Source: Nymphalis io | Lineage: Eukaryota; Arthropoda; Insecta; Lepidoptera; Nymphalidae | DNA: 64,000 nucleotides | Assembly: GCF_905147045.1 (NCBI RefSeq) | Contig: NC_065911.1 | Location: forward strand, 3,844,001-3,908,000 | Direction of reading: 5' to 3' | Position numbers and translations under genes: made by a program | Notes under the pieces: generated by a model | Seen by the model: only the letters and a program-made list of their open reading frames with translations | Told to the model about the DNA's origin: nothing | Database searches by the model: none | In this document: in pieces, positions 54,001-64,000 of the stretch | How positions within the stretch are numbered: position 1 is the first letter of the stretch | Layout: each line of letters begins with the position of its first letter

Positions 54001-57000
54001 AAAAATATAGATTTCATTTCATTTACTATTGCATTGCACAGAAGAATTGCATTTCATTTACTATTAATATTAAGAAGTAAATAAAGAGTACTTACCCGTG
54101 GGATGCACAACATTAGTAGTTTCTAAGTAAGGCGTGCCAGCTAACAGTATTTCTCCGAATAATACTTGTGACACTCCGTTATTGTTTACTTGTTCATTTC
54201 TAGTAACACCGTCATAATCTCCTGTATCAATATCTGGAATAGGTGGAGATTTACCACCATTTTGTGATTTGTTCATAACAACAAAGAACGTGTCACTATC
54301 TTTTTCTTCTTCTACTTCAATTTTTTGAATATTCTCAGTAACATCATTGTCTCTTATAATGAAGTTGTCCCTTTCTTCTGACGACATAGTGATGTCGTCA
54401 AGGGCTATCTTTGTTGGTAATGACGAATCGAGGGTAGGTGTTGCTTCTACTTGAGGAATAGGAATATGCTTAGTGACCGTTTCTACAATTGTAGTTGGCT
54501 GTACTTTAGTGTATATTTCCGTTACGACGTCGACTATTGTAGAAGTGTGTGTGTTGGTTAGTATCAATGTTTGCGTGACAGCTCCCTCAGATTGACTAAC
54601 TAAAGTAGTTTTGGTATGAGTTACGGTCAATGTGTGCGTAAGATTTATATATCCAACGCTTGAAACTATTTGAGGTGGTTCTGATAATGTTTTGGTGAGG
54701 GTAATTATAGTTGTTCTAAATTCTGTCTTTGTTGGTATAATTTCATCAGATATCTTAATTTCATTTCCAGCATGATGTTGTTTATGTATATTCGACGCCA
54801 TTGGGTCTTTATTAATGGTAAAAGTAGATGTATTTTCAATAATAGACGGTATTTCTATAGCTTCTGTTGATACTTGTTCTTCTTTAAGAACCTCAGTGGG
54901 CTTAATATACTCTTCTTCTATGGGCGATTCAGAGCTTTCTAGAATATTAGTAGGGAAAACAGCTAATGGTTTGGAAGGTAGTGGTCTTATAATTTTTTTG
55001 ATTGAAGTTAACCTAGTTGGATAAGAAAGTTCCGATCGAGATAGTGTTCGTGTAGGTCTAATTACAGGTACAGTCTTAGATGGAAGCTTAAATTTGCTTG
55101 TGCTTGACTTTTTGTCATCATTGCGAATGGGATAAGGCTTACGAGTTCTATTTTTATTTCCAATTGGAATTACTTTCATTCTATCTTTAGTAATATCTTC
55201 TTTACTTGACTCAAGTTGTTCTTGCTCAAAAGAAAATTCACTTTCTTTATTAAATGGCTTTGTATTGTTATCTTTTTTGGAAATTGCTATTTGCGTTACA
55301 GGTGTTTCATAGCTACTATCTATTGCCTCGCTTGATGTTTCGTATTCATTTGAAATAAATACATTCTCCGAAGAAGATTCTAATAATATTTTGTTAGAGT
55401 TTTCGGCTATTTTTGTAGATGGCATATTGTCTGGAAAATATACAGATGAAGGTCCAAAGTTAAAGCTTGATGAAAAGTCAAAATTGGATGAGGTCAACCA
55501 ACTTGAGGAAGCCGCAGTTGGGAAAATAACGTTTGTTACAGAAGAAACAGTCGGTTTAGGATCTTCTTGTATTGAAGTTGTCTTAGAAGGTAATTCTCTC
55601 GGAGGAGGAAGTAAATGTGAAGACGGTTGATCAATATTGAAAGAGGGCCTTTTAACTTTATTTAAAATGTCATAAGTTGGCCTGTACGTTGAAACTTCAT
55701 CTTTTATTGGTTTCCTCAAAGGTCGTTGTGTCGACTGCCTAGGAGGTAACGTTTTTGGTGGTACAGTCCTATACGGAGCTGGTGTTCGCATAGGTAAAAT
55801 CGGTCTCGGAGTTTGGGGTGCTCTTGGTGGAATTCTTTGTAGTGGGTTTCTAGGAGGAGGTGGACTCATACCCATAATTTCATCATTAATTGATGGCTTG
55901 AAGTTGTAATTCACAGTCGGTGGTGGTGGCGATAAATCAATTATTTCACTTGAGGAACTATTTATCCTATCAGATTCAGATTTTATTGTAAATGTTGGAA
56001 GTGTGGGTTTTTCGTCTAGCTCCACAATTAAACGTTTTTTGTCTTGGATTTGAATCGTTGACGTTATAATATTAGATTCATTCAGTAAACGTGTATTGTT
56101 TAATGAAACCGTATTCATCTGCTGTTGGTTTTTATATTTATTTTCTGATTCCTTAAAACCAGCGGGTTTTTTCGTGAAAAATGGTCTATTAGTCATAGAA
56201 GTATACTTTTCTTCGCCAATATTTAGTTCCATATTGTCTTCATATGATGCATTTGTACTGTTTTCCATCAACTGATTGATTTGCCAATGTGGTTGTTGTA
56301 ATTGATGGTCTAAGGGTATTGCTGTATTAATAGTAAATGGTCTAGGTTTCATATAAGTATTATGGTCATAAATTGGCTTAATATTATTTGACTGAAACGA
56401 CGTTTTATTAAATGAAGTGAATGGTTTTTCTGTTTGTGTTCCAGGATTAAAGTTAACTAGCTTAACGTCCTCGCTATGTTGTTTTACATTTTGATTAACT
56501 GCATTTTCTAAGGGAGAAGTAGTTTTTGTAAAGTTACTCTTAGCTACAGATGTAGTTATAATAGGTATTTTCATAGATTCTGAACTAACTTCACCGTCAA
56601 TTTCACTATTATTTTCAGATTCTTCTTCACCGTCATATATTTCTTCAGCGGTCTCGTAAATAGTTTTCGTTGGTTTCGAATAAGCTAACTTTGTTGTAGT
56701 AACTTCGTCGCTATTATCTCTTAATGGTATATCATACACTGGTTGCTTGTTGCCGAAAGTTGATGGGATATAGTTAGGCCTTATAGTAAAAGGCAGTACA
56801 TTAGATTTTTGTTCTTCATTTGTCTTGGAAAATGGTCTACCTATACTGAAATTATTAACTGTTTGCTTATTTTTGTGATCCCAAAATTCTGTCGGTGGCT
56901 TTCCAACAGTTGCAATCTTTTCACCGAATTCCGGCAAACTATCCGACTTATTGTCGAAATTCAATGGTATTATTTTTCGAGTAGACGCTTCAACTTTAAT

Positions 57001-60000
57001 GTTTTTCAAATTATCGTCTCTAAGAACGCTAGCATACCACCCGTGAGAATTGGTTGAAATTTCCGGGACAAATGATATAGGTTTATCTTCAACGTTTAAA
57101 TGTTTATTATCCGCATAGTTCAAATTTAAATTTTCGTACCCATTTGTATCTTCATTTATCATAGGAAAATTAGCATGACTATTTACAGATGGCGGTAATA
57201 GATTACTATAATCCTTGTGTATCGGCTTTTCTCTGATGTTTGAATTAATATTAGCTGGTTTTTGTCTTACAGGTAATATAGATTGAGTCTGGTTAGATTT
57301 ATAATCAGAATTGTTTTCTTTATATCCCTTAAAATTATTACCAGACACTCGTTCATGATCATCAAATATAAGCGATGGATGTCTTTTGCCATGTAATGCA
57401 ACACTTTCGTACTTTGAAGGGTCATCTTCTACTCTTATGGCAAAATTTGTTCCTATGGGTATATTTGCATTCATTTGACCATTGAGTGACGTAGTGGTGA
57501 TTGGTACGGTAATACTTGAACCTATGATATGTCCCGAATTACTTTCACTTGCTACATTAGCCGCAGTATTTAATGTTATAGTGTATATGTTTTCCTGGTT
57601 GCTGTCAGTGATAATAGATTTATTTGCTGCGTTAGAAGAAGTTATTATATTGCTTGTTTTAGGTTTCTGTTCATTGGATATTTTCTGTGATTTAAATTGC
57701 GTAGTAGTTACGGTGGTTGGTATTTGCGGCATTTTAAATGTATAAGTTGGTGTGGCTTGACTATTTGGTAACTGTGAAGCAAAATAAATTTCCGATGTCA
57801 CTTTCGGAGGAAGTTGATTTGATACTGGATGTTGAATATTTAAAAACACGTTGCTATCATGTATGGGCTTTGTATGAACTGTTGGTCGTTGCTGATATCT
57901 TTTTTTATCATATCTTATTTCTTGATTATAATGTCTCTTAGGTGGTGGAGGTGGAACTGCAAGATAATTTTCATATTCCTTATCAATCACATCCTTTTCT
58001 TCCTTGGGCTTAGTATTTTTGTCATATTCAACCTTATATATTTCTGGATTATAGGCTGTTATTTGTGGTCCTATTTGGATGTGAGTCTCTTGATTACTTG
58101 TAGGTGGAGGAATATTTATTAAATCTTTTGGGCGTTTATTTTCATTCCATTTTACTTTCTGATCGATATTAAGTCCAGTTCCTTTATACGATGCTGGAAC
58201 ATCTTTTGCGTATGAATCATATGTAGACTTCGTTGTTGGTTTTACAAAGAATTGGTTTTTATTTGGGACAACATTATGGACATTAGTCATATGTGGTGCG
58301 TCAATGCTAAAGCTCCCAAAGTATCCAGGTTCTGGATAGGGTAGAGGATCATCGATATAATCTCCAGTTTTATGAGGTTCTGTTGATCCAGCAAAGACTA
58401 AAGCTGTTGAACTACCATGAGGAATCAATACATTAGCTACTCTTGAAGGTTGTATATCAACCAAAAATGGTTTGTTTTCAGAATCCGCAATCTCTACGTC
58501 AGCGTACCTTCCATCTGTTGTTATTTTAGTACTTATTACTTCAGATGAACTTGGATTGTTATCTGGAATATCTTGCTCCTTGATTCCTTCAATTGCAGGT
58601 CTATAATTAACTTGATGTTCTTTAGGAATGGTATTTGAATGTTTATTTAAAGAAGGTATAAAATCTAAAAATGCTGGTCTACCATGGTTAATTACCATTG
58701 TATCTTTATTTTTAAATATGCCTGGTGGTTTATTTGGTTCATTTATTTTATGTGAAGTAGTTGATGACCACTGTTGGGAACTTTGCTGATTAAAATTACC
58801 TCCGTGAGGACGAATATTATTATTTGGTTTTGATTTTAACTTGGGTAGTTCTGGTGGCCTTAGATCGAAAGAATCATCTACTTTCATATTTAATATAGTT
58901 TGATCATTCATTGGTTTTTCTTTTACTAGATATTGTTCATTATTTGCAACAACATTATCTATTAGCGGAGGATGGACAGGATGCTGTAGTTTAATTCCAC
59001 TAGCGACTAAAGTTAATGGTCCTCCTACCGCAGGTTTGCCAACAATTACGTCTGAATTTGCTGTTATAATTTCTCCAGGACTTATAGGTATACCACCATT
59101 CAAAAGTGGACTTTCGTATATTATTTTAGGTTTAACGAGATTTGCTTTAGAATGTTTATTTTCAGTTGCCCATGCAAAATTTTGATGTAAGGTAACATTT
59201 TTAAAAGATATTTGAGATTCAGACGTTTCCATTTCATCGACAGGAATATATATTGGAAAATTACCTACTTTAGTTTCCAAATCATTATCTACTCTTTTAT
59301 TTGCATTGTAAGCTGTAAGTTTGCTAACTGGTTTGACAGTTGTGGTTGTAATTGCTGTCTTATTTGTTTCTTGTCGCTTCATGAAACCACCTGTCATTTT
59401 CTCAATTACGGGAGCTAATTGAGATAAGCCTTTAATACCTAACGATCCTAATTTAATTAGTTCAGCCATTACAAATTTATTTTTATTCACTTTTTGAGTT
59501 TTTTCTGGCTTAGGTCTTACCGATGTGTTACTTGCCGATATATTGTTATGTTTTGATGGCGGTGCTTGTTCATTGGTTAACAGATCACTTGTTTCTACTG
59601 AATTTGTATCTTTTTCATCAGAATAATCATTAACTTGGGTATACTTCTCTACAATTTTATCTGTAGGTGCTGCTTGAGAGCTAGTCTCGTATTCATATGG
59701 ACGGTATAATGTCTGATCAATAGCCTCATTGTGAGTCGGTCGAACATCAATTTTCGTACCGCTGAATTTAGTATTCTTTATTAGGTATTTATCTGTCGCT
59801 AAAGCGGAAGGTTGTTTTGCATTTGTATATTTTGTTTTTAAAGATTCCGTTTTCGTATGACTACAACTACAAGAACTAGTACAGGGTATATGACCTATTT
59901 CAGATGGCTGTATGAGGTCAAAATCATTTTCTTCTTGGCTATCAATCCTTTTTTCTATTTTTGGGATATTGCTGATATACATATTATTGGTTGCTGCAGG

Positions 60001-63000
60001 TTGAATAGTTTTTACTTCCATGTATTTCGTCTGAAATTGCAAGTAAAATGTGTATTACTTAGAGAATAGCTTTTACATTTGTAAATATTAACGATAGTTT
60101 TCTAAAATTAAACATTCAGTATTAATAATGACGTTTCTTTAAAGAGTTAGTAATATTATGTAGGTAAGACGTTATAAGCAATTAAAGGTTTCTAAACTAT
60201 AATACTTTAAGACACTCTAATGGTAATATTTTATTGGATTTCGGGTAAATTGCTTAAAGGTTCCATGAAACCCAGGAATGTTCCTCGTGCCATTAAATCG
60301 GGTTCCATAACTGTGAATCTTACTTTTGTAGGTTTCAAGTCAGCTAAAACATCTGTAGCATAAAGATTTGTGAGTGATTCTGTTGTAACCACTGAAACTA
60401 TGGTTTCAAATGTTGATATAGCGCTCCTTTTGTTTTGAACTACAGTAGTTAAATAAGTGTATGTAGTCATACACGTCTTGATAATGTAATTATGTCGCAT
60501 GAGTTGATGCAGAGGAAAGAAAGCACTCATTTGTTGACGGTTTACAACAGTAGCAACAGCTGATGATAGTAACAATTTATTTGTCGGCGTTGAACTCACG
60601 TGATGTTTTGGTGTTTTCGATGAACTTAATTGCATGAGTTTAATTTTTCGCTGAGAAAAGAGATGACTAAAATAAGAAAATACTTGTAATACAAATACGT
60701 TAGTGTTAGTCACAACAATATACTAAAGCATAATCAATAAAAAAACAATTAAACATGTGAATAGAATTGTAGTATAATAATTGTAATACAGTACATTGAA
60801 TATTACCTGTATATCTAATTTGTAGCTTATTCCACCACGCTGCTCCAATGCGGGTTGGTAGAATACACATGTGGCAGAATTTCAATGAAATTAGACACAT
60901 GCAGGTTTCCTCACGATGTTTTCCTTCACCGTTAAGCACGAGATGAATTATAAACACAAATTAAGCACATGACAATTCAGTGGTGCTTGCCCGGGTTTGA
61001 ACCCACGATCATCGGTTAAGATTCACGCGTTCTTACCACTAGGCCAAATAAGCTCCAAACCTTCTCCTCAAAAGGGAGAGGAGGCCTTAGCCCAGCAGTG
61101 GGACATTAACAGGCTGTTACTGTACTGTACTGTATCTAATTTGTCATCATATAATACATAAGGATGTAATCTTAAATATTTTGACTGGTTTTACCTGTTC
61201 TTGTTTCCCATCTGAACTTTTATCTCTAACTAAAACCTCAACCCCATTAGACATTATTCTCGTAGCTAAGTTTTTTAATTTTCTCTCATCATCGGCTCCA
61301 TTATTAATATCTATTTCTCGTCCAGGTCTCCATGGTGTATTATCATACACTATGGCGTTTGTATTAAACGCTGAAATCAAAATATAATTTAATTCATATT
61401 CTTATAATCTGTTATAATTGGTGTTTTTTTATATTTCATTATAATATATTTATAATAACTTATTAAATAAAATACTTATACAGTCTATATTAGTAATATT
61501 TTTCATAATATATAGATTACACTTATGATCCCAGACTATCATTGTGAACCATTCATGTTATAAGATGAAAATAAATAAAGAGTTTCAATAAAGATGCACA
61601 TAACAGTTATCATTTTTCTAAGCAGCTTGAACATTACTACTTACTTCTAATTAGTAATTTTAATGGTGCGTATCATTGAAATAAAAGACAAAAGGAATTA
61701 ATTTCTATAGCAATTACAACAGTTAGCAATTCTTTACAAATTCATCAATATATTTATTGTGTTGTATTAATTTGACGTTGTCAATAATAACTGTAAAAAT
61801 ATCAAGTCATTTTAATCAATAAATTATTGTTTTATTTATAATATTAAAATATTGTGTATTTATGATAAAAACAAATTTTATTACTTTCTAGGAATTGCAT
61901 AATATTGCTAACTATTTCAGTGACAAATGTACCTTAATAAGTAATTAGTAACCATTTTATAACTCCATGCTAAGTCGTGCATTTAGAAAAATCTTTATGA
62001 ACCTTCTATAAAAATATGTGTATGCAGTGCAAGATTAAGCAAGCGTGAGGCCTGTAGCAAATTATTTTGATAGGGCCCTTGATCTAATTTGATCTGATGA
62101 AAGGAAATCTCTCTCATAAAATAATAATATTTATATTTTTTATTTATAGTTGGCCTCTGGGGGTTCGCTTTTGCGCGGGGCCCGTAGCAATTGCTAATCT
62201 TGATACGTGATTAATACAGCACTGCATGTAGGTGTAATATTATATGTGTTAAATCATTTTTACTGGTGGTAGGGCTTTGTGCAAGCTCCTTTGGGTAGGT
62301 ACCACCCACACATCAGATATTCTACCGCAAAACAGCAGTACTTGGTATTGTTGTGTTCCGGTTTGAAGGATTCCCAAGGTTGGTGGCGCATTGGCGATGT
62401 AAGCGATAGTTAACAATACCAATGTCTATAAGCTTTGGTGATCACTGGCCATCAGGTGGCCCATATGCTCATCAGCCTACAGATTCTATAAAAAAAAGCA
62501 ATATAAAAAAAACATGAGTAGAACTACTAATTAATTATAATACAATTATAGGTTATTATTTTCAAATATTATAAATTATGATGTATATATATATTTGAAC
62601 ACTACTAACATTTGATAATAATAACATAATTTTTAATAATGCAACCATATGAAGCTTTAATACCTCAGCGATTTGTAACATTTCAAAACACCTTTTATTA
62701 TATTATATACACGTTATAATTTGTTTAAAAATATGTTTATTTATCTACTATTTACAGGTATTACAGCTATACATCTAGATAGAAATTATTGTTTTTTTGA
62801 ATACATAGATCATATAACATTTGATTTATTATATCATACATTTTGATGTTATCAAACCATCTAGATGTATAACTTCTACATTACTTTTAGCTAATATTAA
62901 AAACTCACCTCCTTAGACGGATGGTGACGAGATTGTGGGATAGAACCATCTGGATTCGTGGATCTTCAAAGGCCGTTCAAGTCATCGTTTAGTCACCATC

Positions 63001-64000
63001 AGTTATGTCAGAAAAGTCAGTTTCTCTCCAAGTCGATATTACAAAAGATTTTCTCGTCATTAATAAGATAAATAATTTAGTAGAATGTAGAATTTAGAAA
63101 AGGATTTCTTCAATGGTTTGATATAATAAGGTACCATTTTAAAATCTAGTAGCATATATAATAAAATATATTAATTACCAAGTAATATTTATGTTATTTT
63201 ATATTTTTAGGTTAACATATTTTGAACTTCTCCAAAATTAAATTCTACGTTTATCCTTTTTATATTTTAGATGACTTGTATTTATTTTTAAGTACCAATA
63301 TGTCTTATTATACATATGTGTTCACTTTTCAATTATTATTATATACAAATAAAACAAATTGTTTATTTTTAATTACATTTTTATTATTTTAACATTTTAA
63401 GTCGTAATTTGCAATTTACAAATGAAGCAGGTCGAGTATTATAAAAGGTAGTATTTATATTAGGGTTTTTATTCTAAGATTTTATGAGTTATTCTTAGGC
63501 TGTGATTAGATAATATTCACCTAAAAATAATAATTTTTTGACAATACAACTCAATATATGGTAACAAGTCAAAACATTTTTGGTGATCTTATTCTTAATA
63601 AACCTCTTTACATGAATCCCTATCTACAATGTCAAAAGAGTATTTGTAACCTAATGCTAAATGCTAAAACTATAAGGCACTATTCATAGTTAACTTACTA
63701 TGATACAAAGTAAATAAATAACTAAATCATTACTTTACAGACCTAACCAGTTGTTCGGTTTTCAAGAGACATCGTCGACAGAACTCTGCTTTGAATCTCT
63801 AAGTGTTGAGGGTGTTGTTAATTTTACAACGTATGTTGGTGAGGCATTGTAGTTAACATGATCACTGATCTTACCCACTATACTTTCTAAGCTTTGCGTT
63901 TCTGTTTGTGATACAATATTAGAATTTGCTAAATATTTATCCATGTCGGAAATCATAGAGTTTTCTAATGCATTGTCTCCTTGTGAACTTACAAGTTGGT
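48024..64000 (-). CDS. Large mucin-like type I membrane protein with EGF-like and SEA domains (5' end outside window)
   Basis: Host gene on the minus strand. Exons, 5' to 3': 63875->64000, 61195-61370, 60324-60650, 54096-60030, 53776-53910, 53430-53692, 52833-52962, 52364-52510, 51678-51797, 51433-51578, 51035-51148, 50617-50762, 50324-50420, 49659-49722, 49240-49387, 48842-48892, 48280-48364 and probably 48024-48062. Every intron is GT-AG and the phases agree throughout, giving about 2,750 codons in the window. Layout: Thr/Ser/Pro-rich ectodomain, EGF-like, SEA, two EGFs, one transmembrane helix, cytoplasmic tail of roughly 260 residues. Such architecture suits a cell-surface, apical or matrix-facing glycoprotein. 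The signal peptide and promoter lie beyond base 64000. I do not recognise an orthologue by name. Confidence 0.88.
48280..48364 (-). CDS. Mucin-like gene, cytoplasmic exon 7
   Basis: TLSEARSVGGTLPASTGRA, ASSTRLTHQ. Acceptor ATACTTCCAG, donor CAG|GTAAGTTT. Phase 2 in, 0 out. Confidence 0.75.
48842..48892 (-). CDS. Mucin-like gene, 51-bp microexon-sized exon
   Basis: Acceptor TTTTTTAG, donor CT|GTGAGTAAA. Reads QEDLSEWTDAERRIGE in the required phase (2 in, 2 out). Confidence 0.75.
49240..49387 (-). CDS. Mucin-like gene, cytoplasmic exon 5
   Basis: ALVSAGFKVSTTVRPDES, DDASSINKTDLEADMSRFDT, LRKTY. Acidic segment. Phase 1 in, 2 out. Confidence 0.78.
49425..49622 (+). repeat. Degenerate SINE family C in an intron
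   Basis: Body and tail only, with many changes: TTTTCATGTGTATAATTTGT, GCGGTGAAGGAAAACGTCGT, AGAAGCCTTAGCCC. The tRNA-like head is missing. Confidence 0.75.
49659..49722 (-). CDS. Mucin-like gene, cytoplasmic exon 4
   Basis: MRRKHSMESSYSVNKERSNK, basic and Ser-rich, with RRKHS a possible kinase site. Phase 0 in, 1 out. Confidence 0.75.
50324..50420 (-). CDS. Mucin-like gene, cytoplasmic exon 3
   Basis: RDNLSRKKSAEICSEAKLIS, YLESGATNATDE. Only one of three frames is open and it sets the phase (2 in, 0 out). Donor GAA|GTGAGT. Confidence 0.8.
50617..50762 (-). CDS. Mucin-like gene, GC-rich cytoplasmic exon
   Basis: Chosen acceptor CCCCCATTAATAG (exon from 50762). In the phase that joins both neighbours it reads EHTFAQSRSRSSCSRQC, VSAPPAHAPPPPPAPAL and LHPLHSDS, running on as RDNLSRKK in the next exon. 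The exon is about 70 percent GC in an AT-rich gene. A second frame opening at 50796 (MFRSSSLPPLIGAYF) cannot be spliced in phase downstream. Confidence 0.7.
51035..51148 (-). CDS. Mucin-like gene, cytoplasmic exon 1
   Basis: KQRADRRALIAERMEAAET, a charged helical segment, then VQNTSLPYIPSK. Phase 0 at both ends; donor AAG|GTATAT. Confidence 0.82.
51433..51578 (-). CDS. Mucin-like gene, transmembrane exon
   Basis: AVLITVTVIGLVIILVVTIW is a 20-residue hydrophobic helix followed by the basic, Cys-rich stop-transfer ASKRCCCQKG; the CCC run is a candidate palmitoylation site. Orientation is type I, N-terminus outside. The donor CAG|GTTGTT is weak. Confidence 0.88.
51678..51797 (-). CDS. Mucin-like gene, juxtamembrane EGF exon
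   Basis: AVGCAGCNYHGTCFERES, MICECFKWYAGRTCQ: an EGF module with the C-x-C-x-W/F-x-x-G pattern, directly before the membrane helix exon. Acceptor CCATATAG. Confidence 0.85.
52364..52510 (-). CDS. Mucin-like gene, calcium-binding-type EGF exon
   Basis: DFDECISAHFHDCSEHARC, FNLRGTYTCSCLEGF: six Cys and the D-x-D-E-C start plus the Asn/Tyr pattern of a calcium-binding EGF module. Phase 1 at both ends. Confidence 0.88.
52833..52962 (-). CDS. Mucin-like gene, SEA domain exon 2
   Basis: Encodes LSDNAHESRLKEVIEKYLRN and VHAAEEFIDRLNVS, the last helices and strand of the SEA fold. Acceptor ATCTTCAG, donor GCG|GTACGTAG. Phase 0 in, phase 1 out. Confidence 0.82.
53141..53414 (-). repeat. Repeat family B in the intron between SEA exons
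   Basis: Full-length copy ending only about 15 bp from the donor of the SEA exon. Starts (minus) CTGGTGGTAGAGCTTTGTGC, ends ~CATCAGGTGGTCCATATGCG. Confidence 0.88.
53430..53692 (-). CDS. Mucin-like gene, SEA domain exon 1
   Basis: Encodes TYTYSVRLALGSQGNERLKF through LEETYQGVINDFYVQ. Length, the alternating strand-helix pattern and the closing FYVQ strand fit the first two thirds of a SEA domain, found beside heavily glycosylated regions. The self-cleavage G-S-V-V-V loop of MUC1-type SEA appears here as QGVINDFY, lacking the Ser, so autoproteolysis is unlikely. Confidence 0.8.
53776..53910 (-). CDS. Mucin-like gene, EGF-like exon
   Basis: Encodes GYGKECQPDCKASRNERC and IMKCVCRPGFARMFPDRPC: six cysteines with the C-x-C-x-P-G-F signature of an EGF-like module. 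Phase 1 at both ends, typical for EGF exons. Confidence 0.87.
54096..60030 (-). CDS. Mucin-like gene, giant 5,935-bp ectodomain exon
   Basis: One uninterrupted frame of 1,978 codons. Acceptor GCAATTTCAG at 60031; donor CACGG|GTAAGTACT at 54095. Composition is Asn, Thr, Ser, Pro and Lys-rich and low in hydrophobics, as in an extended glycosylated stalk. Landmarks in protein order: a Cys pair cluster CTSSCSCSH near the start, AVPPPPPKRHYN, acidic GEEESENNSEIDGE, a Pro-rich part (MSPPPPRNPLQRIPPRAP, about 55,700-55,900), and a Thr-rich array TLTVTHTKTTLVSQ to IVDVVTEIYTKVQPTT (about 54,430-54,700). Many N-x-S/T sites. Without the donor, the frame would end 8 codons later at 54070. Confidence 0.92.
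60324..60650 (-). CDS. Mucin-like gene, exon with TTYTYLTT motif
   Basis: The acceptor is TTTTCTCAG at 60651; an AG 16 bp upstream would put a stop in frame, so this one decides the start. Donor CCTACAAAA|GTAAGATTC. 109 codons, phase 0 at both ends, containing CMTTYTYLTTVVQNKR and TFETIVSVVTTESLTN, a Thr-rich repeat-like motif that recurs in altered form in the next exon. Confidence 0.82.
60824..61132. mobile_element. SINE family C with inverted 5' part (twin-primed), intronic
   Basis: 60824-61046 is the SINE head and body on the minus strand (box B and GCCCGGGTTTGAACCCACG as seen on plus). 61047-61132 is the SINE tail on the plus strand, ending TGTACTGTACTG. A perfect 12-bp TATCTAATTTGT stands on each side (60812-60823 and 61133-61144). 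Confidence 0.92.
61195..61370 (-). CDS. Mucin-like gene, ectodomain exon
   Basis: Acceptor TTGATTTCAG, donor CAG|GTAAAACC. Encodes FNTNAIVYDNTPWRPGREID and KNLATRIMSNGVEVLVRDKS, a hydrophilic stretch with no recognised domain. Phase 1 in, phase 0 out. Confidence 0.8.
61381..62262. other. Intron sequence with a decayed repeat
   Basis: Mostly AT-rich. Bases 62029-62215 hold an inversely paired motif set (GAGGCCTGTAGCAAATT and GGGGCCCGTAGCAATTGC) around an AT core, probably a decayed repeat. No exon was found in a usable phase. Confidence 0.5.
62263..62468 (+). repeat. Repeat family B in the first intron seen
   Basis: CTGGTGGTAGGGCTTTGTGC to ~GCCATCAGGTGGCCCATATG, with an internal deletion of the GAGTGAGCCAGTGTAATTAC part. 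Confidence 0.85.
62469..63874. other. Intron sequence
   Basis: AT-rich and without a recognised gene. ATCTAGATGTATAGC-type sequence occurs at about 62770 and in reverse near 62865. The intron ends at the donor at 63874. Confidence 0.5.
63875..64000 (-). CDS. Mucin-like gene, most upstream exon seen (partial)
   Basis: Reads QLVSSQGDNALENSM, then NIVSQTETQSLESIVG, ending in phase 1 before GTAAGATC. The G left over joins CG of the next exon to give Ala. If the donor is ignored the frame runs on to a TGA at 63762, which would make a short alternative end. Ser/Asn/Gln-rich, no domain. Confidence 0.7.

Noticed and set aside
54815..60069. Plus-strand frames inside the giant exon
   Set aside because: Shadows of a long minus-strand frame; Phe/Ile/Leu-rich with no start context or domain.
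1..64000. CRISPR arrays, operons, ribosome binding sites, attachment sites
   Set aside because: Nothing prokaryotic was seen; repeats here are transposons, SINEs and microsatellites.

Overview
The window reads as AT-rich nuclear DNA of an insect, most likely a lepidopteran. The grounds are tRNA-derived SINE families of lepidopteran type (box A/box B heads, TGTAC-type or ATT-type tails), a dispersed repeat of the kind common in butterfly genomes, GT-AG introns, and dense nested transposable elements. No prokaryotic feature was seen. The species cannot be named from sequence alone.

Left half (1-22,000) is a repeat jungle. A Ty3/gypsy-like LTR element lies on the minus strand (1-6,872) and a second, 5'-truncated copy on the plus strand (16,217-21,990). 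They form an inverted pair that shares the same internal SINE and the same inactivating stop codons. Between them lie a nearly complete but broken Tc1-type transposon with TIRs and TA duplication (6,961-8,583), a rearranged copy of a non-coding repeat unit ('arm'), a 5'-truncated LINE (about 10,243-12,440), and a decayed Polinton/adintovirus-like block (ATPase, basic pX-like protein, a small ORF, a possible capsid-type fragment; about 14,040-16,216). That block is interrupted by the 5' part of an RTE-type LINE.

Middle (22,000-47,700) begins with a sparse tract of LINE fragments. It then holds a short DIRS-type tyrosine-recombinase retroelement derivative at 28,313-29,613, with inverted terminal repeats and an internal complementary region that mirrors both outer ends. 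A second DIRS core (35,938-37,378) sits in the centre of a giant inverted repeat (33,364-35,832 against 37,529-44,380). A Jockey/CR1-type LINE lies at 30,142-32,927, and a near full-length two-ORF LINE (37,943-42,345) has inserted into the right palindrome arm.

Right part (about 48,000 to beyond 64,000) is the only clear host gene. It is a minus-strand, multi-exon gene for a very large mucin-like type I membrane protein: a Thr/Ser/Pro-rich ectodomain mostly in one 5.9-kb exon, then EGF-like, SEA, EGF, EGF, one transmembrane helix and a cytoplasmic tail in small exons. Splice phases agree at every junction I could trace. Its first exons lie beyond the right edge. SINEs and other repeats sit in its introns, including a SINE with a clean twin-priming structure.

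The most useful biology here is structural: DIRS termini with an internal complementary region, a palindrome with a recombinase core at its centre, and inverted copies of already-dead elements pointing to DNA-level duplication rather than retrotransposition.
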